Source: Rhizophlyctis rosea (lineage: Eukaryota; Chytridiomycota; Chytridiomycetes; Rhizophlyctidales; Rhizophlyctidaceae). Taken from it: a stretch of 18,351 nt of DNA. A program made the position numbers and the translations under genes. Shown here piece by piece: positions 1 to 10,532 of this stretch (its first letter is position 1; every line of letters starts with the position of its first letter). The stretch lies in the NCBI GenBank assembly GCA_027596075.1, contig JADGJC010000446.1, positions 6,042 through 24,392 of the forward strand, given 5' to 3'. The notes below the pieces were generated by a model. It had not been told where the DNA came from. It saw only the letters and a list, made by a program, of their open reading frames with translations, and searched no databases.

Positions 1-41
1 CAAGCCCTGCGCGAGTAACCTGCATTGCTGTGCACGGAAGA

Positions 42-105
42 CAGGGCCACTAGAAGAAACTCAATATCAAATGCAGGGCCACTTGAAGAAACTCAATATC
101 AAATG
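42..105. repeat. 32-bp tandem duplication (2 copies)
   Basis: Two adjacent 32-bp units (42-73 and 74-105) are identical except for one base (A at 52, T at 84). The unit begins cagggccact and ends atcaaatg. No coding frame or hairpin explains it. It looks like a recent local duplication. Confidence 0.9.
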
Positions 106-1681
106 CTATCTGTCATATACTTTGCACAAAGGTACATGGAATGGCTGCGGGACCCCTGTGTTCCTTGTCCTATGATCGATTAGTGCGCCACTAAAACGTT
201 CGAAATGTTGGAAACAAACGCGACTCGGCGAAGATTTCTATACCCACTGCAACTAAATGACAAATTAGTGGAGATAACAGTCTTGGAGCCAATACCTCGG
301 TGCCCACTGCCAACCTCACGAATAGGCCTCATCATGTCTTTTGAACAAAAAAAGTGGAATGACATGTCCCCATCTAAGCAGCACAGGATCGCCTTATTGC
401 AAGCCATCACGTACCAGTGCCCACGATTCGATGCGTTACAGAGGCAACGAAAAGGTTCAATCATGTCATGGGTCTTCAGGAGTCTTATTGCGTGCTATTT
501 GCACAGGCTGTCACGGTGGTCTGCCATTCATAAGTCACATGGCAGGTCTGCCAACCTCATCGTTATGAGAGCAGTGGAATCCAGAGCACAGAGATATATA
601 GGTATGTTGCTTTGTTTTGCAAGACGAGTGTACGATGGTCATTTCAGAGAACAGGATCCGCCAAGCAAGAAGTGGGACTTTGCTTGCCACCATTGCACAT
701 CCGCTTTGCGCTTGCTTGATGCCCGAAACAGGATAAAAAATATTTACCACTTCTGGTTTGAAAAGACATGTGAATGAAGCCGTTTGGGCTGAGGTCACCA
801 GGTCGCAAACAAAGTATTCATGAACAGTGGCGCCCAACTGACTGCTGTCAGTGGCCAAAATGAAATGTGACTGTATCTTCCGTACTCAGTCAGAGGATTA
901 CCCAAGTATTTCAACCATTCCAGATGACTGCCCGGTGGGTCTTGGCATCTAGGACTGGAAATGCCACAGCAAAGTTCCTTGCCAACATCATGCCAATGGA
1001 GCCTTGCCTCATATACATCCAACATAGCCAGGAGGTTATGATTCACCATACTGACAGAGACGGAGGTTACACTCAATGGCGAAGTTGGCGCCTTGATCCC
1101 CGTTTTCAACAACTTCAAGGATTGGGCCACCTTGACAAAAATGGATTGTTCATCGTCAGCCCGAAGGGGAGCCCACTGAAAGTACACCAAAAATTGGGTT
1201 CTGCACCGAGCCAATCAAGGACCACCAATTCGAGTCTAATAAACTTTTAGGGTTTTTGGTTGGCCGACATGCTTGCGGCTTTGGCGGCCTCCACCACCTC
1301 CGATCCTCCGACGCGGAGCTCTGCCACCAAGCTGTGAACACCACATCCCCCCCAGAAACTCGCAAGACGGAACGCAGGTGGTAAAATTGGCCATGCGCCT
1401 ACCTGGGTGAGCGATGGGGCCGCCTACAGATGACTTGCTTATAGGGAATGTCAAAGCGCCAGAAAATCAAACTGTGTCCCTCTTTCGCTTCGCATCTCCA
1501 AACAGCCTCAGAGAGCGAGAAGGGAGCTGAACTCCATTTTTTCTGTGCAAAGACATCCAAATCGGATTCGTATATCTAAGGTATCTGACAAGCGGCTGAC
1601 CTTCTGTTGAGCACTACTAATAAGAAACGTGTGATAAAACGTACAGCAAAATACAAGAGAAAGACGCAACAAACAAAAGAC
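106..1681. other. No convincing gene; upstream region of the ferric reductase gene
   Basis: Several overlapping open frames of 100-190 codons occur on both strands (for example 205-777 plus and 795-1214 minus). None shows a domain, signal peptide or sensible splice structure that I recognise, and their products are rich in Cys, His and Trp in no pattern. A CCAAT pentamer at about 1211 and a TGATAA (GATA-type) site at about 1632 lie upstream of the gene at 1682. Both are too short to be evidence by themselves. Confidence 0.4.
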
Positions 1682-4180
1682 ATGACCGTCCCCGGATCTC
1701 CCCTCATTCTCTCCAACAATGCGTTGATCGCAGTCATTGCCGCGGTTGCGAGTGGTTAGTATTGGATTCTTGGAAACTTTGGAAATAGGTATCAACTCAG
1801 ACCACAATGAGATGCTGACGCATATCTATTTCTTTTGGCGACAGTCCCAATCGGGCTCTTCCTCGGCTTGTACATGGTGGAAGTCCCTTGCTATGTAGAC
1901 TACTGCGTTGAACACTCATACCCGACCTTCAAACGGGGCAGTCAAATTGCCCTGGGTGTATTCTATGCTTGGTTGGTGTGTGTGTCCTCTATGATGGTGA
2001 CGGTAAGCACGTAAAACCACCCATTGTATTTCCGCACGTCAACAGAGAACATGCAGTCCCTTCAACGGAAACTTACGACAATTGTTCGGCTTTCCTAGGC
2101 CCGCAAAAACCCCTCCCTCCACCGCTACCTCCACAAACCTCTCCACAACTCAACAGCCGGCTTCGCGACCTACACCCTAACCCGCGGCGAATTCCTCTTC
2201 CACCTCTCCATCACACTCCTTATCCTTTCCAATCTCATCTTCTTCCTCTCCATTGCCCGCGCAACCGTCGATGGCCCCGAATACGACGCCTACCGCTCCA
2301 CACCCGGTCGTATTTTATCTTGGTACACTACAATGGTCACGGGCAAATTGCTTGACGTAGCGTTGGGGATTATCTTACTTCTGAGTGCGAAGAATTCAGG
2401 GTTTCAGATCTTGTTGGGAGTGAGCTATGAAAGTGGGTTGAGGACGCATCGGTGGTGTGGGTGGTTTGTTTGGTGGGTTACGGTGCTGCACACCTTCCTC
2501 TACATTTTCTATGTGGCCAAATACCGGACGGTGACTCAAATCATTTCGTTGTTGTTTACGGGGAACCAACTTACGAGGCCGGGAGTGAAATGGGGTAATT
2601 CAAGGTAATTGAGAAAGTTGCTGCTATTCCTCCTTTCTATGTATCGCATTGATAGCTCAAACGTCTCACGCTTACTGATCTTCTGTACCCCCATGCATCC
2701 AAACCCCGTTCAGCTGGCTAATAACCATGGGGACCCTCTCGGTCTTCTTCCTCCTCCTCCTCGTCACAACCGCCATACCCTACATCCGCCGCAACAACTT
2801 CAACCTATTCTACTACACACACTTCTTCTCCATCCCCGCCCTCCTCTTTGCCTGGCTACACGCCCCCTCAGACTTCTATTACTGCATTCCAGGTCTTATA
2901 GTCTACTTCACCGACGTTGTCCTCCGCTTCCGGAATGAGAGGAAGACTGGGGTGGTGCTAAACGTCAGGAAGGAGAAGTGTGGGTATTTAAGAGTGGATT
3001 TCGCGTGGCCGGAGGAGAAAGGTGGTAAGATAGATGGAGGGGTGGCCGGCAAGTGGGTGTTTGTGCAGGTTAGGGAGGTCAGTCGCTTTGAGTGGCATCC
3101 GTATAGCTTGGCAAATGGGGTTGAGAGTGAGGTTGGGACGTTGTTGTTGAAACCTGACGAGGAAGTTGGACGGGAGAAGGAATTTGAGAGTCGGTTGGCG
3201 AGGGTTTTGTGTGAGAGGTTGGAGGGTGTTGTGGAGGAGAGGGTTGGAATCAAGGTGAGGTCTTGTTGCGCTTCGGTGCTTGTCTATTTTGTGTTTGTTC
3301 CCCACGTGCGATTCGCTGCTCATTTCAAAGTTCCTGTGTTGATATCTTTTCCCCCTCATATTTGGATAGATTGGGATCGACGGCCCATTCGGTGAAATGT
3401 CCTTCATACCCGAAGACCAAGATTACATCGTCTGCTTTGTGGCCGGGACAGGTCTCGCGCCCGCCATCGCCATTCTTCGCCAATGGATCGCGCGTAGGGA
3501 GCAATTAAGCTCGGCGGACGCCAATGGTTTGCCTCTGCACCTCATCTGGACCTTGAAAGAATCTGGTGGTGAAGACGTCCCGCTTTTGAAAGGTATGGAG
3601 CGGTTCTTGCCCGTTTTTGAACCTCAAGAGTACGAGAGCTTGCGCGTGCACCAAAAAAAGGAAAATCAAAATTTCTGAAATCTCGCATTACCCTCGTATG
3701 TCTGCAGAGCTGGCTCTCGAAGGCGGCTCCCGTCTATCCATCCACGTCGCGCAAACTGGAGAGTTCACTGACGACGTTCCAATCATCACTGACAAACCTG
3801 AAGTGCCCTTCGTCAACGTATCCGAAAAGCAACTCATTGCCACCCCAGTCCCCATCACCACATCTTCCATCACCACATCACTCGGCCGCATCAATGTCAC
3901 TGGTAAGCCTTACACAAATCCTTTGATATCACGATCAGACGCTCCGGAAAAGCCACACAAATACTCAATCCGTAACACTGTATTTCCTTCCCTCCTCAAA
4001 ACAGACTACCTAACGAAAATCCCCACAACAGCTCCCACAACCGCAAAACCCAAACTAGGCATCTCCATCTGCGGCCCGCCACGCTTCGTCGCGTCTGTGG
4101 GCAAAGAGTCCATGGCGTACGCCAAGAAGCACAAATCTGGATTACAGGTTTCCATCCATTCTGAAGGGTATCAATGGTGA
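1682..4180 (+). CDS. Ferric-reductase/NOX-type transmembrane flavocytochrome, 7 exons
   Basis: Exons read from splice signals and continuous frame: 1682-1754, 1845-2002, 2099-2604, 2714-3254, 3370-3645, 3710-3902 and 4005-4180, giving 640 aa. Hydrophobic helices fill about residues 8-330. Two haem-ligand His pairs are visible: H194/H208 (HX13H, in THRWCGW...LHTF) and H282/H295 (HX12H, in YYTHFF...WLHAP), the spacing typical of the ferric reductase transmembrane domain. The FAD-binding HPYS motif follows at 374-377. The NADPH module has GPFG (431-434), GTGLAP (452-457) and CGPP (C605). The chain ends in an aromatic Trp, as is common in this flavoprotein family. Family knowledge: cytosolic NADPH electrons pass through FAD and two haems to reduce extracellular Fe(III) or Cu(II), or oxygen in NOX enzymes. 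Length and the HPY(S) motif favour a metal reductase over a NOX, but the acceptor cannot be settled from sequence. Intron 5 (donor GTGCAC, acceptor after 3709) has weak signals and is the least certain join. No iron permease or multicopper oxidase lies adjacent. Confidence 0.93.
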
Positions 4181-5367
4181 AAAGGACCACTAGGACTGAA
4201 CCAGACCATGGGACTATTGACAGATGGTTAGGTGGAGGGGATCAAAATTTACACTCCATTTAGGATGTGTGAGAAGGAAAGATGTTTTTGAGGGGCAAGG
4301 TTGAAAAAAAATACATCATTGATACTTCACGCAACACTCCGCCGTTATTTTTCCAGTCACTATGTCATTGACAGACAATTTTTGATTTCCTTTGCAGCGC
4401 GTGTCTCTCAGCCAGCGGTTTGGGGAAAGGCCTTCCGACTATTCTGATGTTTATGATGCATTTTGACTCGGACGTTCATTCGCGGATTGCATGACTGCTG
4501 AATACCGGCATATTGAATAGGGTGATATTTCTTTGGAAATGGGGCTTGATCACATATAGGAAGTCCTTTCAGGGAGTCGCGCGGGCGAGTGTGGGGGAGA
4601 CTGGACAGATGAGCGACAACAAGGGAAGGACCCTGATTTGGCCATTTTCGATGGGTGTGCCACCACGCCAGGGTGGGCGAGTTTCAAGGCTAGGCGACCT
4701 CGCCCCTCAGTTTGACAAACTTGACAAGTCGTAAAGCCGCTGACATTCAAAAACTCAGATATCGGAGGAAAAAAGCCTATAACTCTATTTGCGCCGAAAC
4801 AAAGGTGTTGCCCCGGGCGAGGCCGTTGGCAGAGTTACCCCCGTTTGCAGCCAAAAACAACAAGGGCCAATAACGTAAGCAAAGCGGCTCTCCCACAAAA
4901 TGCGTGTCGGTGAAGGTGATGGTCGAGCGTCCCCTTAGCTTCTTGAGCTTCAAAAGGTTGCTCTCGAACCGAGCCTCAACATGTGTGTGGATGATAGTGT
5001 GGATGATGAAGGTGAATTTAGGCCAATTCCTACACCTCCACACGTGCTCAGATTCTGCTCCCTTCAATATGTATCCCATACGCAGGAAGTTGAGCAGCCA
5101 GTTGGACAAGGAGATGTTAGTTGCTGAGGACCCCTCATTGAATGAGGAAAGTTGTCGGGGGGGTGGAGGACATCCCCACCTGGGAATACATCCCTCCTGC
5201 TCAAGAAAGGCAATGCTCTCAGCTGCGGAATTAGTGTCGCTACGAAAAAGGAAGACGGCAAGCTGCGGTTGCAGGGGGTTCAATTCAGTGTCAGGCGAAA
5301 CTACAAGATTGATTGCCAAATCCAACTTTTCAGAGTGTCGCAACTTGTCCGTAAGATCTTATTTTCT
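4181..5367. other. Intergenic region, no gene seen
   Basis: This holds the 3' flank of the ferric reductase gene (A-rich tract around 4306-4315) and the upstream region of the EF-hand gene. A long open frame starts at 4904 and runs in frame into the EF-hand gene, but its first 199 codons look non-coding: composition is irregular and a TATA box and a CA-rich leader interrupt it. A G-run at about 5157-5163 is the only other oddity. Confidence 0.5.
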
Positions 5368-5374
5368 TATAAAT
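5368..5374 (+). promoter_or_regulatory. TATA box of the EF-hand protein gene
   Basis: TATAAAT lies 127 bp before the chosen start codon. A transcription start about 30 bp downstream would fall near 5398, followed by a CA-rich leader of about 100 nt. That placement excludes the in-frame ATG at 5390 and supports the start at 5501. Confidence 0.6.
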
Positions 5375-5500
5375 GGACGGACGGTCGCAATGTCCAAAAC
5401 CATCATCTCACCAGCCATTCCACTCAACAATACCGACAAAACTCAAGCCCCACTCGTCAACAAACATTTCCTCCAAACCAATCCATCCCAACAATCAACA

Positions 5501-6194
5501 ATGAAGGTCACATCCGCCATCACTTCTCTCACCGCCTGCATCTCCGCCGTCGTCGCCGCTCCAGCCAGCGCCAACAGCAGCTCTGCCAGCCTCCTCCCTG
5601 AAGCCTACGCGATTGCTCTCAAGCATGCCAACCCGGTCTTCCTGCAGGTCGCCTTTCTGGACCGCAACAACGACGGACGTGTCACCAAGGAGGAGGCTCA
5701 ACCTATCTTCGATATTTTCAAGGGCGATAGCAAACTCGCCCCGTCCGCTAAGGCTGTGGTTGATTTTTTCAGTGAGCCGAAAGGTAAATTTGCCACTCTA
5801 CCCAATCTCAACGTCAAAATTTGGAAACTCGCTAACGCTCGACAATAAATCCGACTTAGAAGGACGCCCGATCACCGACTTTATCACCGCGTTGACCGCC
5901 AAACCCGCCGCCAGCGAAAACACTCTCGGTATGTGGGATCCTCCATCATCTTCACTTATCGTGATCCGTCCGCAAATCTAACCATGATCGCCTTGCCCAG
6001 AACGCCGCCAAATCAACCCGTACTGCAACCCAGGCTGTCTCTCCTGCTGCAACCCTCCCGCCGGTCCCTGCGACGGCGCGTTTGACGCCTGCATCATTGG
6101 AGTCCTCCTACTTCCAATCACAAATGGCGGCTCAACTGGCATTGCTGGACCCGCTTGTGCTGCCGTCTCCACATGTGGGGAGAAGTATTGGTAA
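5501..6194 (+). CDS. Secreted small protein: one EF-hand plus C-terminal 8-cysteine module
   Basis: Three exons (5501-5783, 5860-5928, 6001-6194) with phase-1 GT-AG introns of 76 and 72 bp encode 181 aa. Residues 1 to about 24 form a signal peptide (MKVTSAITSL then an Ala/Val-rich core ending APASA). Residues 54-65 are a canonical calcium loop, DRNNDGRVTKEE, with Asp, Asn and Asp at positions 1, 3 and 5, Gly at 6 and Glu at 12. The partner EF-hand is not evident. The last exon (about residues 118-181) holds eight cysteines, including PYCNPGCLSCC, and ends KYW. The eight Cys suggest four disulfides in a secreted domain. The arrangement resembles small Cys-rich secreted proteins of fungi and protists, but I cannot name a family. 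An ATG at 5390 would add 37 residues in front and bury the signal peptide, and it lies upstream of the likely transcription start. Function unknown; calcium binding and secretion are inferred. Confidence 0.85.
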
Positions 6195-7517
6195 TTGCCG
6201 TGTCTGGGGGTGTTAGAAGTCTGTAGATGGATTGATGTTGTGCTGTACTCGGTACCATATGGAATAGATCATATTTTCCGTCAGGATATTTGAAAGACAC
6301 ACTCTTAATTGCATGATGGTTGAGCAAGGTCTCGGATCGAGTTTTTGCGCACTGAAGCTGCAATGACCAGAAGGAAGTAAGATGCTCTCCAGCCTATCCT
6401 GAATCTACAGAGGAAGTGAAGCATTTTTTCCTGAACTAGGACCGCCGTCAAGGGAGGAATAAAAGTGCTGGATAGTCTACCACAGACAACGCATTTTGGT
6501 ATGCTCAATAGGGGACGGCGCCGTTCTGACTGGTAAAATGCAGTCCGTACGGCGCCGTTTTGTAATTCAAGCCAAGTAAGCCATGCTCAATTCAGATCGA
6601 CATTTATTGATTTGGGAACGCGTATTCATGCAGACGTGGCTAGACATCTGCCTCGTCCATCTCGACGGGCAGATTCCTTCACACGGTGATTGAAGCCGTT
6701 CTTTCTGTTGGGTCGCTCTTGCAGGCTTGCACATACAGTGGGCATGCTGGAGAAATGCGAGGTCAATGGTTATGCTGACAGGATGAGGAAAAAAACAAGT
6801 ATCTTCATCCTAATTCATTCCCAATGGTGGATTATTCATACGCTGGCTTGCTCGGGATAACAAGACTGATGGAGGATGCCTTTTGAAGCAGCATGTTGTG
6901 CCGAAATATATTGCATTTGGCTTTTGGCAAAGGCATGCATGGCTAGACTTTGATGGAGGCCGCAGCCCTAATCGAGGGAACGCGTTTCAGGGTCCTATCC
7001 AAGCCATTGAAATTGTGGGCGTCTTTCTCCAATCGTCAGACTTCGAAGTTTTTATCTGTTCCGAAACCCAACATGTTGTAATTGTTGGACTCACTTGAGT
7101 CAAAAGGAATGAAGGCGTCCTCCAACGTATCAGACATATCAGGTGACATGTAGTGAGGACCAATCAAGCACCAGCATTGATGGTGAACGGGGTTCAGTAG
7201 TTTCAAGGATTGGTTGCCTCCTCGATTTCATATATCACTTGTATCCAGTCTGCGAAGAGGGGATTCGATCTTTTGGAAGGAAAGGGAACTCACATTAGGC
7301 AACCAACATTGTGTGGATTTCGTAAAGGACCTCCGCTGTGAAGCGCAAACATGATCGTCAATTTCAAATATAACACTTCCTACATCATGGTGGGTCTTGC
7401 TTAATTTTTGACGGTTCAAGCCCCATTGTTGCTCCAAACGGAATCAATTAACCGTAACAAAACATTTCTGCTCAAAGGAATGTCAGCTTGTGCTCTCGAA
7501 TGATCTGCCATTGTTGT
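6195..7517. other. Gene-poor region
   Basis: Only open frames under about 80 codons are present, with no recognisable domain. The one structured feature is the pair of 10-bp palindromes at 6515-6558, listed separately. The longest frame (6883-7098, plus) has no supporting splice or promoter signal. Confidence 0.5.
6515..6558. repeat. Paired 10-bp palindrome ACGGCGCCGT
   Basis: The perfect palindrome ACGGCGCCGT occurs at 6515-6524 and again at 6549-6558, with start-to-start spacing of 34 bp. Both copies are followed by T residues. A nine-base word (atgctcaat) flanks the pair on both sides (6501-6509 and about 6582-6590). It could be a binding site for a dimeric factor or part of a small repeat. 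No gene starts nearby. Confidence 0.7.
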
Positions 7518-7886
7518 TCAGAAAGTGCAGTGCCAATCATTGAACGGGTTACCGGCATCCTTCTCAACTTTGCCAGTCTTCTGATGTCAATGTGTTGCAA
7601 TTGTATAGCAGCTCATAGCGGTTCGAAAACGTCATGAACAGATGACGGCGCGATGTACCTCTTTTTTCTATCCATCGGGACAAAGTGCCGAAGTGCATAC
7701 CTCCCCGATGTAGATATGTAGTGCGTGGACCGGCGAGACATTAGTCAGTTCATCGTTGGAAGCTTTCCTTGGAGGAAATCTATCGTTCACTCCTGGTTCT
7801 AAGCTTCGGGTTTCGCTTCGCTTTCTTTTGCTTCGGGGAATATGAGATACTGAAGGGATCGGTCTAGAGTCGTTGGTTTGTGCCAT
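7518..7886 (-). CDS. Possible small two-exon gene, unidentified
   Basis: Tentative. Exon 1 (7886-7701) opens with ATG and encodes 62 aa, including a basic patch (PRSKRKR), then meets a good donor, GAG|GTATGC. A branch-like TTGAC and acceptor ATCAG lead to exon 2 (7580-7518), which stays in frame for 20 codons to a TGA and ends NPFNDWHCTF. The same frame reopens after that TGA for about 36 codons, so the stop may be a lesion in a longer decayed gene. No family was recognised. A neighbouring minus-strand frame in the same interval also looks coding-like, which lowers confidence. Confidence 0.25.
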
Positions 7887-9401
7887 TGGTGTATCCTACT
7901 TCTACAAGTGTCTCTCTCTACTTATCTCAATTAGCAACGTTTGAGTGCATTGATTCTTGGGCACTTTCAAATCCGAATCGTCCAAAAAAGCGTACAAACT
8001 GATTAGTTGGACTGTTCGCTGACGGGCATCACCTTCCGGAAAGTACTTCCAAGCAAGTTTCCATCATCCGAGACGATAGGTGATTGAACGCAGTTACGTA
8101 CCACCAGGTACATTCATCACTCTCATCCGCCAAGGCTCGTGAATAAGGGACAAATATTGGCGGGCTGAGATATTTCGCGCGGCACTTGCGGCCACCCTTT
8201 TGTACCAATGAGAGATGTCGATTAGTTAAAAAATGTCAGCGATAAAAGGACCGCCTACAGCCAATGTGATCATATCTGATCAGCTCTGAACTTGAACTAC
8301 TTGACGGAATTAGTTTATGAAATGTAGCCATCAGTTGCGAGAATTCTGCGAATCAAACCTTGCCGGCAACCACAACACTCACAACTTCCCGTTAAAGAGT
8401 GAAATCTGCATCAAAAACCGCAGACGGAGTATGTTATGTCCGCCTCGGACAAGTCTGTATGGTGATGAGCTATCGTGTTTTGGTGCATGATCAGCTGTAC
8501 ATGAGCAGTTTCCACAAGCACCGACACAAACATTCCTCTGTCCACATCAGCCAGGATTGACAATTTTGAGATCAGTAGATGTTCGTCGATGTAGTGAGGC
8601 GGGTCATCCATAACTATAAGTTCTTAAATGGAACTCCAATGCCACGATCGCTCAAACTGTCGGACTCTCGTTGCTCTTGCCTGAGGAGTCTGAGATGCGT
8701 CTGAGATGCGTCAAGGTCACTACGGAAAGTCTAAGGTGAGTGGTCAGGTAGGTCCGTCATGCCCTTTGATGCATGCACATCGTGGGATGAGAAACATCAG
8801 TTCCTAGAGTGAATGTAAAGTTGTTAACAGCTTTTTGTACGCCTCTATGCACTCCGCGTCATATGGAAGACACGAGAAAAAGACTCGGAGATATGCGTGC
8901 AGCACCCTCGAGTGGATATGGTTCGGTCTCAACCACCAATTTCGAAGTGAAGTTAAGTGAACGTGAGACGTCGAATGATGAATATACATCTCGTTGTTCA
9001 ATTCCTCATCCTTACGAGGTTGTGTATGACTTTGGGGTATGGATCGCTGTGCCGATTGGAATGAACTTTGCAATGGGAAGACTCAGATAGGTAACGCTGT
9101 CAGGGTCCTATCCACTCGCATTCTCACTTCAAACCTGCAATTGGGAGCGGATACGAGGCTTTTATATGCCTTTTCCTGTGTTGTCCGGAGGCTCAAGTTG
9201 GCTCCAGCAATCGATGGCAGGATGCGCAGCAAGTTGGCGCCTACGCAAAGACGCGTTTTTGGTAAAATGAACTTCAAAGTTTCACAAGTTTTCGCGCCCA
9301 TGCAATCACAAAGGAAGACACTTGCAAAAATGGGGTGCAGGTCCCGAGGGTCCGACGGGCTTTTATGAACGCTTTTACCAACTCGGTCGATGTGGCAGGA
9401 G
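7887..9401. other. Gene-poor region
   Basis: No gene is supported. Two frames of about 90 codons lie opposite each other at 8804-9090, and at most one could be real; neither shows a domain. An 11-bp tandem repeat lies at 8688-8709. The last 100-200 bases are probably the LPMO promoter. Confidence 0.5.
8688..8709. repeat. 11-bp tandem repeat (2 copies)
   Basis: The unit gtctgagatgc is perfectly repeated at 8688-8698 and 8699-8709, then starts a third time with gtc. This is a short slippage-type duplication outside any gene. Confidence 0.8.
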
Positions 9402-9408
9402 TATAAAG
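9402..9408 (+). promoter_or_regulatory. TATA box of the LPMO-like gene
   Basis: TATAAAG lies 103 bp before the start codon and would give a leader of about 75 nt. A second TATA-like sequence, TATAAATA (9486-9493), ends only 17 bp before the ATG, so its transcript would start at or beyond the ATG. The upstream site is the better candidate. Confidence 0.5.
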
Positions 9409-9510
9409 CATAGCGGGAAACCAACGGGGACCGTTTCATTTCATTCGCGGTTTCATTCATTGAGGCCCTATCAATCATCTTCAAATATAAATAGCGGATC
9501 CCGACCAACG

Positions 9511-10461
9511 ATGCGCGTCCCCCTTGCCGTCCTTGCCACCCTCCTGGCGTCACTATCATCTGTCTCATCTCACAGCTTCATCACGCAACCCGTTCCACGT
9601 GGTTCAGTGCCCATCGGCGCAGGTTGCGGGTCTGGTCCAGGATGTAAAGGTCCTTGCGACACTCCAAAGTCTCATTCTCTCTTCAACCAACAGTAAGTTA
9701 ACTTGCTTAAGGCATTAGGACGTTTCTCTAACCTGATTGTCCTCAATAGATACGTCACCCCAACAACCACATCCCGCTCCGCCCTCCTCCCCCTGAAATG
9801 GTACCGCGGCAACCACCCCGGCGGCTTCGTCCGCGTCTCCATCGTCCCATACGAATCCTCCGACTCCTGGTCAGCATTCAACAATGCTCCCGGCCAACAG
9901 TTCTGGTGCTATGAACGGAACTGCGGACCAGCGGACCCTTCCAACGCGAACGGTCCGGGTGATGGCCCGTGCAGTGGGGATTACAAAATTCCAAAGAACT
10001 TGCCGGACGGTCAATACACCATCCAACTAGTCTGGTTCGGTGGCGGTAACATCTGGGGTGTACCTACTTCCGGGTTTGGGGAGTACTATAGCTGTACGGA
10101 CGTCGTCATCCGAGGTGGGGCCACGCTCGACACCTCAGCAAAAGAGGCACCCAAATTCTCCGGAGGTGACTTCGCGACTGGTCAAGGCTCGAACGTCTGC
10201 AAGTACTGGTCGTCCACTAAGATCGGAGATTGCGCATTCGAGGGGAAGTTCCCTTCCTGCCCAGCAGGGGCTAGTATATATGATGGGTGCCATACGTTAG
10301 AGCCGTGCACGACGGGACATGCAAGTATGGTTGGGACGCCGAATTTGACGCCAGGGTTGGGGCCGTTGGGGACGGGGACTAGCGGGGTGACGGGAAGTGT
10401 AAAGTTAGCAATGCCGGCAAGTGGGACCAGGACGAGTCGAAGGAAGAGGAGGGAAACCTAG
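9511..10461 (+). CDS. Secreted LPMO-like protein (chitin-binding type-4 fold), 2 exons
   Basis: Exons 9511-9692 and 9750-10461 (57-bp intron, donor GTAAGT, acceptor AATAG, phase 2) encode 297 aa. Residues 1-20 are a signal peptide ending SVSS, so cleavage leaves H21 as the first mature residue. That is the signature of copper lytic polysaccharide monooxygenases, in which the N-terminal His forms half of the histidine brace. The second brace histidine is probably H83 in YRGNHPGGFVR. The core ends with GEYYSC (172-176), whose Tyr may sit at the copper axial site, before DVVIRGG. Paired cysteines (FWCYERNC, DGPCSGDY) fit the secreted fold. LPMOs cleave cellulose, chitin or pectin oxidatively using a peroxide or oxygen co-substrate; the substrate here is unknown. 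After about residue 205 comes a Cys-containing segment (five Cys), then a Gly/Thr/Pro-rich stretch ending in a basic SRRKRRET. I assign the fold with confidence but not the numbered AA family. Confidence 0.85.
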
Positions 10462-10526
10462 TGCGGTAGAATGAATCGTAGAGACAGCGACAGAGCCGAG
10501 TGATTTTGAAACAAAATGTAAAACAC

Positions 10527-10532
10527 AATAAA
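10527..10532 (+). terminator. Poly(A) signal after the LPMO-like gene
   Basis: The canonical hexamer AATAAA lies 66 bp past the stop codon, in an A-rich stretch. This spacing fits a 3'-end processing signal. Confidence 0.5.

Noticed and set aside
205..777. 190-codon plus-strand open frame
   Set aside because: No domain or signal was recognised, and competing open frames of similar quality lie on the other strand. Chance open frames of this size are possible at this base composition.
4904..5500. 199-codon in-frame N-terminal extension of the EF-hand protein
   Set aside because: It would bury a clear signal peptide and crosses a TATA box and a CA-rich leader.
7405..7430. tRNA B-box-like sequence (ggttcaagccc)
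   Set aside because: The flanking bases do not form a T-arm stem, and no matching A box or acceptor stem was found.
8804..9090. Two opposing open frames of about 90 codons
   Set aside because: Neither shows a domain, signal peptide or splice sites, and they mirror each other.
9083..9568. 161-codon minus-strand frame over the LPMO start
   Set aside because: It overlaps the well-supported signal peptide and promoter of the plus-strand gene, and its product has no recognisable features.
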